A stretch of DNA of 64,000 nucleotides from Roseburia hominis A2-183 (GTDB lineage: Bacteria; Bacillota; Clostridia; Lachnospirales; Lachnospiraceae): positions 3,528,126-3,592,125 of the forward strand of contig NC_015977.1 in assembly GCF_000225345.1 (NCBI RefSeq), in the 5' to 3' direction. The notes below the pieces were generated by a model. It saw only the letters and a list, made by a program, of their open reading frames with translations. It was not told where the DNA came from and did no database searches. How positions within the stretch are numbered: position 1 is the stretch's first letter; each line of letters begins with the position of its first letter. Shown piece after piece: positions 1-8,689 of this stretch. Both the position numbers and the translations under genes were made by a program.

Positions 1-1
1 A

Positions 2-127
2 TGGCACCTCTTCACAGACAATATAAAACCGCGCGAACCGAAACTCGTCGGCATCTGCTATTGAAAATAAGGCAGATGCCGACTCAGACATCGGCTTCGC
101 GCGGTTATGTTTTGTTCAGAGGTGGCC
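2..127. repeat. Long imperfect inverted repeat (hairpin)
   Basis: The two arms (about 2-58 and 72-127) are near-complementary over some 55 bases. The inner 12 bases GTCGGCATCTGC (48-59) pair perfectly with 71-82 across a short A-rich loop. A second perfect block, ACCGCGCGAA, pairs with TTCGCGCGGT. The outer ends TGGC-ACCTCT pair with AGAGGTGGCCA. The structure lies downstream of dnaB on the minus strand. It is too long and lacks the U-run of an ordinary terminator. It could be a palindromic mini-element, a structured RNA or a 3' end processing site; the sequence does not decide. Confidence 0.75.
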
Positions 128-368
128 ATAAGGGACACACACAAAAGTCCTAAAATTGTCTGCCGGCTTGCGGACACAATCCGTAGAGTGCTCCAAACTT
201 GGAAAGACATGGATCATCACGGATGCCAGCTGCGGCATGGTTAGAAATACCAGATTTTGCGGTCAGATTTGCCGCCGCATGTTTATCTGGAACTTTTAAG
301 TATCTATTTCTAATAATATTACTTATCACCCAAAAGATGTCTATGCTTATTGCTGCAGTTCCATCCTA
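128..368. other. Gene-poor stretch downstream of dnaB
   Basis: No gene is supported here. On the minus strand the dnaB frame continues open for about 70 codons after tandem TAA TAG stops, down to roughly 157, without an ATG or a ribosome binding site. I do not recognise its translation, so it is recorded as an unexplained open stretch only. Confidence 0.4.
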
Positions 369-1703
369 TTATTTTTCCATATTCGCAAACTTTGTGTACT
401 GCGGCAGCCATACCAGATTGACGGTTCCGATCGGACCATTTCTCTGCTTGGCTATGATGATCTCTGAGATTCCCTTCATATCGGAATCATGGTTGTAATA
501 ATCATCGCGGTAAATGAACATTACCACATCGGCATCCTGCTCGATGGCTCCGGACTCACGCAGATCGGAGAGCATCGGGCGGTGATCCGGCCGCTGCTCC
601 ACGGCTCGCGAGAGCTGGGAGAGTGCAATCACCGGCACGGAAAGCTCTCTTGCGAGCGCCTTGAGGGATCGGGAAATATCCGAAATCTCCTGCTGACGGG
701 AGTCTGTTGACTTCCCGGAACCGGACATGAGCTGCAGGTAGTCGATGATGACCAGCTTCAGATCATGCTCTAATTTATATTTTCTGCACTTGCTTCGCAT
801 CTCGGAGATCGAGATACCCGGCGTATCATCGATGATCAGCTCGGAATTACCGATGGTTCCGGCTCCCTCGATCAGCTTCTCCCAGTCTGCATCCGAGAGA
901 TTACCAGTACGGAGCGCCTGCGCATCCACTCTGGACTCCAGAGAAAACAGACGGTTGACAAGCTGCTCCTTGGACATCTCGAGCGAAAAGATGGCGGTAC
1001 ACATATTTTCGTGAAATGCCACATACTGTGCAATGTTTAGTACAAACGCCGTCTTACCCATAGACGGACGCGCTGCAATCAGGATCAGATCGGACGGCTG
1101 CAGACCAGCGGTGCGATAATCCAGATCAATAAATCCGGTCGGTATTCCGGTAACCGTTCCTGAAGTCTTTGCCGCGTTCTCGATCTTCTCGAGGGCATTC
1201 ATAACGACCTGCCGGATCGGCACGTAGTCGCCGCCTCCGCCGCGGGTGGAGAGAAGGTCGAATACCTTCTTCTCGGTGATATCCATGACTGTCTCGACGC
1301 TTTCCTTGCCGACATAACACTCATTCTCGATCTCTTCATTCAGCTTGATGAGCTTTCTGCGCATCGAGTTGTCCTTGACGATCTGTGCATAATACTTCAC
1401 ATTCGCCGAAGTCGGTACTGCCGTCACCAGATCCCGCACAAACTCCAGACTCGCAATCTCCGGCGGAACATCTTTTTCCTTAAGCTTGTTCTGCAGTGTC
1501 ACCAGATCCACAGGGAGACCCTTGTTGTACAGTTCAATCATCGTATCAAACAAAATCCCGTACTGCGTGTGGTAGAAGTCCTCGCTGATGAGCATCTCCA
1601 TCGCTGTCACGATGGCATCCTTATCCATAATCATGGAACCGATCACGGACTGCTCTGCCTCAAGACTGTTGGGCATAATCCGCTTTACCAGTGCCTCTTC
1701 CAT
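369..1703 (-). CDS. dnaB: Replicative DNA helicase DnaB
   Basis: This is the hexameric replicative helicase that unwinds DNA ahead of the fork and recruits primase. The 444 residues match the family length. The N-terminal all-alpha domain begins NSLEAEQSVIGSM. The RecA-like ATPase has Walker A ARPSMGKTAF near residue 210, Walker B LVIIDYLQLM near 320, and the conserved ALSQLSRAVEQR and DLRESGAIEQDAD segments. The ATG is preceded by AGGAGG with 8-base spacing. It sits 15 bases after rplI in the same direction, the rplI-dnaB order common in Firmicutes, so co-transcription is likely. Nothing is missing. Confidence 0.98.
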   Translation of the reverse strand: MEEALVKRIMPNSLEAEQSVIGSMIMDKDAIVTAMEMLISEDFYHTQYGILFDTMIELYNKGLPVDLVTLQNKLKEKDVPPEIASLEFVRDLVTAVPTSANVKYYAQIVKDNSMRRKLIKLNEEIENECYVGKESVETVMDITEKKVFDLLSTRGGGGDYVPIRQVVMNALEKIENAAKTSGTVTGIPTGFIDLDYRTAGLQPSDLILIAARPSMGKTAFVLNIAQYVAFHENMCTAIFSLEMSKEQLVNRLFSLESRVDAQALRTGNLSDADWEKLIEGAGTIGNSELIIDDTPGISISEMRSKCRKYKLEHDLKLVIIDYLQLMSGSGKSTDSRQQEISDISRSLKALARELSVPVIALSQLSRAVEQRPDHRPMLSDLRESGAIEQDADVVMFIYRDDYYNHDSDMKGISEIIIAKQRNGPIGTVNLVWLPQYTKFANMEK

Positions 1704-1718
1704 GAAATAAACCTCCTG

Positions 1719-2165
1719 CTACTCTTCTACAACATGAACGGTAAATGTTCCCGTTACCTTCGGATGAAGCCTGATGGCAACCTCTGTCATGCCGAAGCTT
1801 CTGATCGGCTCCGGAAGCTGCATCTTCTTCTTGTCGAGCTCCATGCCGAGCTGCTCCTTTGCCGCTGCCGCGATCTCCTTCGTGGAAACAGATCCGAAGG
1901 TACGTCCACCCTCGCCGGCTTTCATCTTGACCGTAATTTTCTTATCCTTTAATTCCTCCGCAAGCGCAAGCGCCGCCTCGTAATTCTCCTGTGCAACCTT
2001 GTCTGCGTGCTGGTTCTGCAATTTCAGATCATTGAGGTTCTTCGGTGTCGCCTCAAGTCCCAGCTTTTTCGGGAAAATCGCATTTCTCGCATACCCGTCA
2101 CTGACGTTCACCACGTCGCCTTTTTTTCCTAATGCCTTTACATCCTGCAATAAAATTACTTTCAT
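1719..2165 (-). CDS. rplI: 50S ribosomal protein L9
   Basis: L9 binds 23S rRNA near the L1 stalk and helps maintain reading frame. The start [19 protein letters not shown] is the canonical N-terminus. A conserved G-rich N-domain ([20 protein letters not shown]), a long central helix and a C-terminal domain follow, for 148 residues in all. A start 7 codons further upstream is open, but the ATG at 2165 has a GAGG about 5 bases before it and matches the family start. It lies between gdpP upstream and dnaB downstream, the usual gdpP-rplI-dnaB cluster. Confidence 0.98.
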   Translation of the reverse strand: MKVILLQDVKALGKKGDVVNVSDGYARNAIFPKKLGLEATPKNLNDLKLQNQHADKVAQENYEAALALAEELKDKKITVKMKAGEGGRTFGSVSTKEIAAAAKEQLGMELDKKKMQLPEPIRSFGMTEVAIRLHPKVTGTFTVHVVEE

Positions 2166-2220
2166 ATGATCCTCATTTCCGCGCATTCTGCTGCGCTTAT
2201 CTTGTATTTCCCAAATCGTA

Positions 2221-4278
2221 TTATTCCTCGATGTCGCCTTCTTTTAACATCTCGTCGATCGTATCCTGAATGATGTGCTTTGCCTGCAGCACCGAGCAGT
2301 CTGTCAACTGCGCGCCCGCCACATTCAGATGACCGCCGCCGCCGAGCCGCTCCATGATGAGCTGCACATTGATCTCGTCAATCGACCGTGAGCTGACATA
2401 AATCTTGCCCTGATATTCGGTCAGCACAAACGATGCCTTGATACCGACGATATTTAACAGCTCGTTTGCCGCCTGTGCGCCCACAATCGTCGGGCTCTCC
2501 ACATTATCCGCCGGGCACACGGAGATCGCAAATGCACCGCGGTAAACCTCCGCGTGGCGTACCGCCTCCGCTCTTGCCTTGTAGGCCGCCATGTCGTTGC
2601 GCAGCATCTTGCGCACGCGCGTCACTTCGGCTCCGGCTCTTCTCAGATATGCCGCCGCCTCGAAGGTGCGCACACCTGTCTTGGTCATAAAGTTGTTCGT
2701 GTCGATCAGAATACCAGCGTAGATACAGTCTGCCTCATGCGGCTCCAGCTTGATATTCTCGGAAAAATACTGCAGCACCTCCGCGATCATCTCGCAGGCG
2801 CTCGACGCATACGGCTCTACATAGGAAAGCACCGGATTCTCGATGACCTCGCTGCTCTGTCTGTGATGGTCAAACACGCACACCGTATCCGTGCGTTTTA
2901 ACAGCTCCGGACACTCTGTATAACTCGGCCGGTTCACATCCACAACCATCACGAGCGTATCGCGGTTCGTCAGAAGAATTGCTTCCTCGCTCTTGATAAA
3001 GAGATCCGCCGGATAGCCTTTTTCCTCGGAAAATCCTTCCACAAGCGGACGCAGGGAAGATGTCACCTCATTTAAAACAATCTGCGCCTTTTTGCCGAGC
3101 ACTCTGGCTGCGCAGTACACGCCGATCGCAGCACCGAGGGAATCCACATCGCTGATGCTGTGTCCCATGATAATCACATGCTCGCGGCTCTCAATCACCT
3201 CCCGCAGCGCATGTGCCTTGACTCTCGCCTTCACGCGGTTGTTGCGCTCCACCTGCTTGTTGGTCTTGCCGCCGTAATAAGTCACATCCTCGTTGTCGCG
3301 GACAACCACCTGGTCGCCGCCGCGTCCGAGTGCAAGATCAATCGCCATTCTGGCGTACTCGTAATTCTTGGTGTAGGAATCGCCGCCGACGCCGATACCG
3401 ATGCTGAGCGTCACTGCCATCTCATTGCCGACTTTTACCGTCTTGACGTCCTCAATGATGCTGAAACGATCCTCCCGGAGCTTTCCGAGATATTGATTCT
3501 TAAAGACAACAAAATACTTGTCATTCTCGATCTTTCTGACGAGTGCATCAATCTCTGTAAAGTATTTGTTCACCTTCCGGTCAATTAACGCTACGAGCAG
3601 TGACCGCTTGACGTCCTCGATACTGTCGAGCGCCTCGTCATAATTGTCGATGTATACAAGCCCCGCCACCAGACGCTGTTCCTCGTTCTCGCGGATGTAG
3701 CGGTTCAACTCTGTCTCATCAAACAGGTACATCGCCGTCAGATATTCATTGCTCTCATCGAGCGATACGATCGTGCTGTCGTGTGTCATGGTGTCAAAAT
3801 AAATGCGCTTTAACGCCACACGGTAATACCGGTCATTGTATGTCAGATTGATCGACTCCACCGGCTCGCTCCGCTGCAGCAGCTCCTTGGTCAGCGTCGG
3901 GAATACCGTCATGACCGACTTATGATACTTCTTGTCTTTTCCTGTGACCTCCGTAAACTGCTCATTCACCCACAGAAACTTTGCATTATAATCAACCAGT
4001 GCATACGGGATTTCAAACTCATTTAAGAGCTGTTTCTGCACGAGACCGTACTGCGTCGCAAAATTGATCAGCTCATCGATCAGAAGCGGCTTATTGCGCA
4101 GATAAGCGATCAGCATGATCACAAAATAGAGCAGTACAAACCCAGAAAAAAGCACTCCCGAAGAAGTGTCTTCCATATACACAAACACATTGATGATAAT
4201 CAGAAGCATTGTAAGCAGCAGCGGCAGATACAAATATGTACGAAGCTTTCCTTTAATCTTTACGTTACTTTTTCTCAC
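2221..4278 (-). CDS. gdpP: Cyclic-di-AMP phosphodiesterase GdpP/YybT
   Basis: GdpP is a membrane-bound phosphodiesterase that hydrolyses c-di-AMP and so affects cell wall and osmotic homeostasis. About 685 residues hold two N-terminal membrane segments ([18 protein letters not shown] and [19 protein letters not shown]), a PAS-like region, a degenerate GGDEF domain and a C-terminal DHH/DHHA1 module. The DHH module shows [18 protein letters not shown] and [12 protein letters not shown], the metal-binding and substrate motifs. The likely start is GTG at 4278, seven bases after GGAGG; a TTG two codons earlier is too close to that site. It is the first gene of gdpP-rplI-dnaB. Confidence 0.95.
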   Translation of the reverse strand: MRKSNVKIKGKLRTYLYLPLLLTMLLIIINVFVYMEDTSSGVLFSGFVLLYFVIMLIAYLRNKPLLIDELINFATQYGLVQKQLLNEFEIPYALVDYNAKFLWVNEQFTEVTGKDKKYHKSVMTVFPTLTKELLQRSEPVESINLTYNDRYYRVALKRIYFDTMTHDSTIVSLDESNEYLTAMYLFDETELNRYIRENEEQRLVAGLVYIDNYDEALDSIEDVKRSLLVALIDRKVNKYFTEIDALVRKIENDKYFVVFKNQYLGKLREDRFSIIEDVKTVKVGNEMAVTLSIGIGVGGDSYTKNYEYARMAIDLALGRGGDQVVVRDNEDVTYYGGKTNKQVERNNRVKARVKAHALREVIESREHVIIMGHSISDVDSLGAAIGVYCAARVLGKKAQIVLNEVTSSLRPLVEGFSEEKGYPADLFIKSEEAILLTNRDTLVMVVDVNRPSYTECPELLKRTDTVCVFDHHRQSSEVIENPVLSYVEPYASSACEMIAEVLQYFSENIKLEPHEADCIYAGILIDTNNFMTKTGVRTFEAAAYLRRAGAEVTRVRKMLRNDMAAYKARAEAVRHAEVYRGAFAISVCPADNVESPTIVGAQAANELLNIVGIKASFVLTEYQGKIYVSSRSIDEINVQLIMERLGGGGHLNVAGAQLTDCSVLQAKHIIQDTIDEMLKEGDIEE

Positions 4279-4366
4279 AAGCAAGCCTCCATCATTCTAT
4301 ACAAAAACACTATCATACCGTGCATTATACCATTTTGACCGCCCAATATAAAGCCTTTTTTGCCCG

Positions 4367-4398
4367 AAAAAAGACTGCCCACAACAAGTTGGACAGTC
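4367..4398 (-). terminator. Rho-independent terminator after lipoprotein gene
   Basis: Read on the minus strand, GACTGTCC pairs with GGGCAGTC across a short loop and is followed by six T. It lies 41 bases beyond the stop of the lipoprotein gene at 4439-5158, separating that gene from gdpP. Confidence 0.75.
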
Positions 4399-4438
4399 CA
4401 AAATTTCAGCCGCTATATCTAGTTGGTTTGCGCTTTAT

Positions 4439-5158
4439 CTAGTTGCCTTGCGCTTCGCTTCCGCCATCTTCCGCCGGCGCGAGCGTCATATAATTCCCCT
4501 TATCCATATCGTCGATAAAGTTGTTGGAGATGATCTGGGTGCCGTCCTGCGGCTCCACCTCATCCACAACCTCACTCAGATCTGTCTGGTATCCTCCATT
4601 CGGATTATAATGGCAGATACGGTATCCATCTTCCGCTCCACGACCGTATTCCTGGTAAATAATATCATGCCAGCCGTTCGTCATGCGCTCACTAACCGTC
4701 ACCGGCGTGTGGATTCCCTCAAACGACTCGATCACCTGGAACGTTCCGTCTGCCTGTTCCGATAAGATCAGCGCCGGATCACCGAACGATACCTTTGTAT
4801 ACTCACCGACCACGACAACGAAAATTTCATCTGTTCCATCCTCATTCAGATCAATATGATTATAGTAATACCGGGTCTTGCTCTGCTCTTCGTCCGGAAC
4901 CTGATAATAAGAGATCAGAAACTCCGCTAGCGCCGGATCCGGCGTCTCCTCCGCGTACTGCGAGACCACTGTCGCCACATCCTCCGCATCCTCCGCCGCA
5001 AGGAAATGCTCTTCCAGCACCTGCTCAAGCGTCTGCTCCGTCTGTTCCACCTGCTCGGTCTGCACCGTCTGCTCTGCCTCTGCGCCATCTCCGCCGCATC
5101 CTGCCAGCATCAGAACCATTGTCAGCATGACTGTCGTTTTGTACCAGTGTCCTCTCAT
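4439..5158 (-). CDS. Predicted lipoprotein of unknown function
   Basis: The protein (239 residues from the ATG at 5158) starts with a lipoprotein signal: positive MRGHWYK, a hydrophobic core and the lipobox LMLAGC, so Cys21 should be lipidated and the protein anchored outside the membrane. A low-complexity Glu/Gln/Thr linker (EQTVQTEQVEQTEQTLEQ) follows, then a folded region with many acidic and aromatic residues (HIDLNEDGTDEIFVVVVGEY) reminiscent of FG-GAP/VCBS-type surface proteins. The open frame extends 44 codons further upstream, but those residues would bury the signal peptide, and GAGGAG precedes the chosen ATG. No family is assigned. It stands alone between two terminators. Confidence 0.75.
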   Translation of the reverse strand: MRGHWYKTTVMLTMVLMLAGCGGDGAEAEQTVQTEQVEQTEQTLEQVLEEHFLAAEDAEDVATVVSQYAEETPDPALAEFLISYYQVPDEEQSKTRYYYNHIDLNEDGTDEIFVVVVGEYTKVSFGDPALILSEQADGTFQVIESFEGIHTPVTVSERMTNGWHDIIYQEYGRGAEDGYRICHYNPNGGYQTDLSEVVDEVEPQDGTQIISNNFIDDMDKGNYMTLAPAEDGGSEAQGN

Positions 5159-5296
5159 CCGCGTTCCCACTCCTCTGCACCTCTTGCTCTTACACATACC
5201 CATAATATTATATGATTCTTGTCTCATTTCCAAGCCCATTTTTCTATTCTTAAGGAAAGTTTTAGAATCAGCGACATTACGAAAATGCAATCACCT

Positions 5297-5330
5297 AAAA
5301 AAAGACCAGCAATCGGAAGGATTGTTGGTC
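5297..5330 (-). terminator. Terminator of the rpsF-ssb-rpsR operon
   Basis: On the minus strand GACCAACAATC and GATTGCTGGTC form an 11-base stem with a short loop, followed by seven T. It lies about 40 bases past the rpsR stop codon. Confidence 0.9.
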
Positions 5331-5369
5331 TTTTTACTTATCAGCTTATTCGCTGTGATTAAACGAAGT

Positions 5370-5633
5370 TTATTCACATACGTACGGCATCAATGCCACG
5401 TGACGTGCTCTCTTGATCGCTACAGTGAGCGCTCTCTGATGCTTTGCACAGTTGCCTGTGATACGGCGAGGAAGGATCTTTCCTCTCTCAGAGATGTATC
5501 TCTTTAACTTGTTGGTATCCTTGTAATCGATCACATTGTCCTTACCACAGAATACACAAACTTTTTTTCTTCTATGCATCGGGCGTCTCTTCATTGGAGC
5601 GCCTTCTTTGTCTGCTGCCTTATTGAAAGCCAT
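5370..5633 (-). CDS. rpsR: 30S ribosomal protein S18
   Basis: S18 joins S6 on the 30S platform. The 87 residues contain the family signature [41 protein letters not shown] and the basic C-terminus [11 protein letters not shown]. Two Cys lie in CVFC, and there is a Cys before AKHQR. The ATG at 5633 has AGGAGG eight bases upstream. It is the last gene of the rpsF-ssb-rpsR operon, an arrangement conserved across Firmicutes, and is followed by a strong terminator. Confidence 0.98.
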   Translation of the reverse strand: MAFNKAADKEGAPMKRRPMHRRKKVCVFCGKDNVIDYKDTNKLKRYISERGKILPRRITGNCAKHQRALTVAIKRARHVALMPYVCE

Positions 5634-5661
5634 GATAATTACCTCCTGTTATTATCGTCCA

Positions 5662-6108
5662 TTAGTTAAATGGTAACTCTTCATCAATTCCGTCCGGAAT
5701 ATTCATGAAGCCATCACCCGCTGCACTGCTCGGTGACGGTCTGTCGGAAGGGGTAAAACCGGAATTATCTCCGCCGCCGGAAGCATTCTTGCTCTCTGCG
5801 AACTCTACATTCTCAGCAACAACGTCCGTCGTGTATACACGCTGTCCGTCCTTGTTGGTGTAGCTTCCGGTCTGAATACGTCCCTCCAGAACGAATTTAG
5901 TTCCCTTACGTCCGAATCTCTCCAGAAACTCTGCAGTTCTGCCAAATGCAACGCAGTTGATAAAATCTGCTGTCTGCTCGTCCCCGTCACGACGGAAACG
6001 GCGGTCTACCGCAAGCGAAAATCTTGCGATGGCGGTGGAGTTCTCACCCTGTGAGTAACGCACCTCTGCATCTCTGGTCAGTCTTCCCATAAGAATCACT
6101 TTGTTCAT
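5662..6108 (-). CDS. ssb: Single-stranded DNA-binding protein
   Basis: SSB coats single-stranded DNA in replication, repair and recombination. The OB-fold covers about residues 1-105 (MNKVILMGRLTRDAEVRYSQ, FINCVAFGRTAEFLERFGRKG). A Gly/Ser/Pro-rich linker follows, and the acidic tip DGIDEELPFN is the conserved peptide that recruits partner proteins. The start at 6108 is preferred over an upstream in-frame ATG because it matches the family N-terminus and has GAGAGG before it. It is central in the rpsF-ssb-rpsR operon, with 28- and 50-base gaps on either side. Confidence 0.98.
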   Translation of the reverse strand: MNKVILMGRLTRDAEVRYSQGENSTAIARFSLAVDRRFRRDGDEQTADFINCVAFGRTAEFLERFGRKGTKFVLEGRIQTGSYTNKDGQRVYTTDVVAENVEFAESKNASGGGDNSGFTPSDRPSPSSAAGDGFMNIPDGIDEELPFN

Positions 6109-6158
6109 ATACGATTCCTCTCTTCCCTCAAACAAACGTTATCAGATCAAAGAATCTC

Positions 6159-6449
6159 TTATTTCTCGTCTTTTCTCACAACTAAGAAACGAAGTACGTT
6201 GTCCATGATACGAACATCCTGCTCAACTTCTGCTGGAACAGTCGGCTCTGCATCGAACTGAATGAAGTAGTAATAAGCTTCGCTCATCTTCTGAACTTCG
6301 TAAGCTAACTTCTTCTTACCCCAGTCCTCTACTTCTGTTACAGTACCGCCGGCACGAGTGATGTACTCTTTTGCCTTCTCTACTGTAGCTGTTCTCGCAT
6401 CGTCTTCGATCTTTGCACTGACAACGAGTGCTAACTCATACTTATTCAT
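6159..6449 (-). CDS. rpsF: 30S ribosomal protein S6
   Basis: S6 pairs with S18 in the 30S subunit. The 96 residues start MNKYELALVVSAKI, the usual S6 N-terminus, and carry the signature GKKKLAYEVQKMSEAYYYFIQF and NVLRFLVVR. The open frame continues 13 codons upstream, but AAGGAGG lies 8-9 bases before the ATG at 6449. It is first in the rpsF-ssb-rpsR operon, so the promoter should lie in the roughly 145 bases upstream. I could not identify an S6:S18-binding leader motif there. Confidence 0.97.
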   Translation of the reverse strand: MNKYELALVVSAKIEDDARTATVEKAKEYITRAGGTVTEVEDWGKKKLAYEVQKMSEAYYYFIQFDAEPTVPAEVEQDVRIMDNVLRFLVVRKDEK

Positions 6450-6595
6450 GCGAATTTCCTCCTTTTGGTCTCTGGCCCACGTTTTCATTACATGAGCAAG
6501 GAATAATTATTATATCACGAGTATCTACTATAACACGTTTTCCCTGTAATTACAAGTGCTTTCTTGAAAAAAGCGCAAAAAACTGCGCAGCGAGC

Positions 6596-6796
6596 CTATT
6601 CCGTCTCCCCCGCCTTGCGCAGCCCTTTGGTATTTTTCTCCACAAGCTTTCTCGCAATCATGATCTGATGCCCGCAACCCGTACATTTCAGGCGGAAATC
6701 CGCGCCGACGCGCAGAATCTCCCACTCACTGCTGCCACACGGATGCTGCTTTTTCAGCTTTACGATGTCTCCCACTTCATAATGGTACTGGTTCAT
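6596..6796 (-). CDS. DUF951 family small protein
   Basis: This 66-residue protein begins MNQYHYEVGDIVKLKKQHPCG and contains CTGCGHQIMIARKLVEK, matching the DUF951 (YyzM-like) family of small Firmicutes proteins usually found near rpsF. The Cys pattern (HPCG, CTGCGH) suggests metal or nucleic-acid binding, but the function is not established. The ATG at 6796 has GAGG upstream; the 24 codons further upstream are not family-like. It reads in the same direction as rpsF, about 150 bases upstream of it, and may share its transcript. Confidence 0.85.
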   Translation of the reverse strand: MNQYHYEVGDIVKLKKQHPCGSSEWEILRVGADFRLKCTGCGHQIMIARKLVEKNTKGLRKAGETE

Positions 6797-6883
6797 GGTC
6801 TTCCTCACTTTCCTAATGTAGTGATAGTGTAGCATGTTTCGCTCCGCTGCGGTAGAAAAAAATTTCATTCGCCTGGCGCCCGT

Positions 6884-7609
6884 CTACACCTCAATCTGCC
6901 CGAACACATCGCCGAGTCCCGCCTGAATCAGCAGATCTGCCCTCGCGTCCATCGGCGTCGTCGATTTGTTGATTAACACCAGTTTATTTCCCCGGTAATA
7001 ATCGATCAGACCGGCTGCCGGATATACCGCAAGCGATGTTCCACCGATAATCAGCATATCCGCATGGCTGATATAAAATACCGCATCCTCCAGCGTCTGC
7101 TGGTCCAGTCCTTCCTCATAGAGTACCACATCCGGCTTGATCGTACCGCCGCAGGCATCGCACAGAGGTACTTTTCCCGGATAATCCCTCACATACTCCG
7201 CATCAAATCCCTTGCCGCACTTCCTGCAGTAATTACGGTGCACGCTGCCGTGCAGTTCCAGCACGCGCTTACTTCCCGCCAGCTGATGCAGACCGTCAAT
7301 ATTCTGCGTCACGACGGCTTTTACTTTTCCGGCCGCCTCAAGCTCCGCCAGCTTTTTATGCGTGATGTTCGGTTCCGCGTCAAGGCAGAGCATTTTGTCC
7401 CGGTAAAAACGGTAAAACTCCTCCGGGTATTTTATATAAAAGGAATGGCTTAAAATCGTCTCCGGCGGATAGTCATATTTCTGGTTGTAAAGACCATCCA
7501 CACTGCGGAAATCAGGAATTCCGCTCTCCGTAGATACACCGGCTCCCCCGAAGAATACAATATTGTCCGACTCCTTCACCATCTGCAAAAATTGTTCGAT
7601 ATTCGTCAT
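6884..7609 (-). CDS. cobB: NAD-dependent protein deacylase (sirtuin)
   Basis: Sirtuins remove acyl groups from protein lysines using NAD+. All hallmarks are present in 241 residues: the Rossmann motif GAGVSTESGIPDFRS near residue 23, TQNIDGLHQLAG, the catalytic His in ELHGSVH, four zinc-binding Cys (CRKCG and CDACG), and IIGGTSLAVYPAAGL near the C-terminus. The ATG at 7609 is preceded by GGGAGG. It is monocistronic or follows the tRNA region, and its 3' end is close to the DUF951 gene. The substrate and acyl preference cannot be read from sequence. Confidence 0.95.
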   Translation of the reverse strand: MTNIEQFLQMVKESDNIVFFGGAGVSTESGIPDFRSVDGLYNQKYDYPPETILSHSFYIKYPEEFYRFYRDKMLCLDAEPNITHKKLAELEAAGKVKAVVTQNIDGLHQLAGSKRVLELHGSVHRNYCRKCGKGFDAEYVRDYPGKVPLCDACGGTIKPDVVLYEEGLDQQTLEDAVFYISHADMLIIGGTSLAVYPAAGLIDYYRGNKLVLINKSTTPMDARADLLIQAGLGDVFGQIEV

Positions 7610-7757
7610 TGACTGGCGCCTCCCATCCCACTGCGATTTTCTCTATCATACACCAACCGCACGCCAAAATCTATTGGTATTCCGTCCGCAGATCCGGAAA
7701 ACGTTCTCTAAAACGCAAACATCAGCTACAGCAGAACCCAGGTCTTTTAGATAAAGC

Positions 7758-7784
7758 AAAAAAACAGCAGTCATGCGACTGCTG
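7758..7784 (-). terminator. Terminator of tRNA-fMet
   Basis: On the minus strand CAGCAGTC pairs perfectly with GACTGCTG around a 4-base loop and is followed by seven T, immediately after the tRNA gene. Confidence 0.92.
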
Positions 7785-7793
7785 CCTAAAAAG

Positions 7794-7867
7794 TTGCGGG
7801 AATAGGATTTGAACCTATGACCTTCGGGTTATGAGCCCGACGAGCTTCCAGACTGCTCCATCCCGCG
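7794..7867 (-). tRNA. Initiator tRNA-Met (CAT)
   Basis: The 74-base gene folds as a cloverleaf with anticodon CAT (loop CTCATAA). The first pair C1:A72 is mismatched and the anticodon stem has the three consecutive G:C pairs typical of initiator tRNA. The T arm reads GGTTCAAATCC. The 3' CCA is not encoded. A terminator follows directly. Confidence 0.97.
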
Positions 7868-8104
7868 CTATATGCAACCACCATTGCTTCCTGTATCACA
7901 ATGTCCGTTGCTTGTTAACATAATGTATTATAACTCTTTCGTACCCACTTGTCAAATCCGCTTCCGCACCCTGCTTTTTCCTGCCTTACTCTATCATTAT
8001 ATGCAGAGCTGACATCCTATAGAACCGATTTTTTCATTTTTCTGTTTTCACAGACATTTTTGCAGAAAAAATCCTTCCCGGGCGCAGCCACAGCCGCCGG
8101 CTGC

Positions 8105-8629
8105 TCACATATATCCCGCCAGAATAATGCTTGCGACGGTTCCCGCAGTGGTTGCGATCAGCGCGCCCACCAGCGTGTAACGGCTTTTTTTGATCCCCGC
8201 CGCCATAAAATAGACCGACATCGTATAAAAGATCGTCTCCGTGCTGCTCATCATGATGGATGCCATCTTTCCCAACATCGAATCCGCGCCGTACTCCTTA
8301 TATATATCCAAAAGAAGACCGGTCGCCGCAGAGGACGAGAACATTTTAACCACCGTGACCGGTATCAGCTCCGGCGGAAAACCAAGCCAGCCGATCCCCC
8401 GTCCCAGCAGCCCGGAAAAGCACTCCAGAAAACCGGAAGCCCGCAGGATCCCGACCGCCACCATAAGCCCGATCAGTGTGGGCATGATTCCGATGACCGT
8501 CTGAAAGCCGTCCTTTGCCCCGTCTATGAACTCCTCATAGATATTCTGTCTGTTCAGAATTCCATAACCGACAATACCGAAAATGAGAAGCGGTATCATT
8601 ATGTCCGATAGAAAAATCATTACGCCCAT
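8105..8629 (-). CDS. spmB: Spore maturation protein SpmB
   Basis: SpmB is a nucleoside-recognition (Gate) domain membrane protein needed with SpmA for spore-core dehydration. The 174 residues are mostly hydrophobic, with about four to five membrane segments, and contain family stretches TLIGLMVAVGILRASG, ELIPVTVVKMFSSSAATG and MASIMMSSTETIFYTMSVYF. Normally spmB directly follows spmA. Here a response-regulator/EAL gene lies between them, with 60 bases from its stop to this start. The ribosome binding site is weak. Its presence supports a spore-forming host. Confidence 0.92.
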   Translation of the reverse strand: MGVMIFLSDIMIPLLIFGIVGYGILNRQNIYEEFIDGAKDGFQTVIGIMPTLIGLMVAVGILRASGFLECFSGLLGRGIGWLGFPPELIPVTVVKMFSSSAATGLLLDIYKEYGADSMLGKMASIMMSSTETIFYTMSVYFMAAGIKKSRYTLVGALIATTAGTVASIILAGYM

Positions 8630-8689
8630 GATACATCCAGAATCTTCCGTTATTCTACTATATGGAATCCGAACGGTAAATATTCATAT

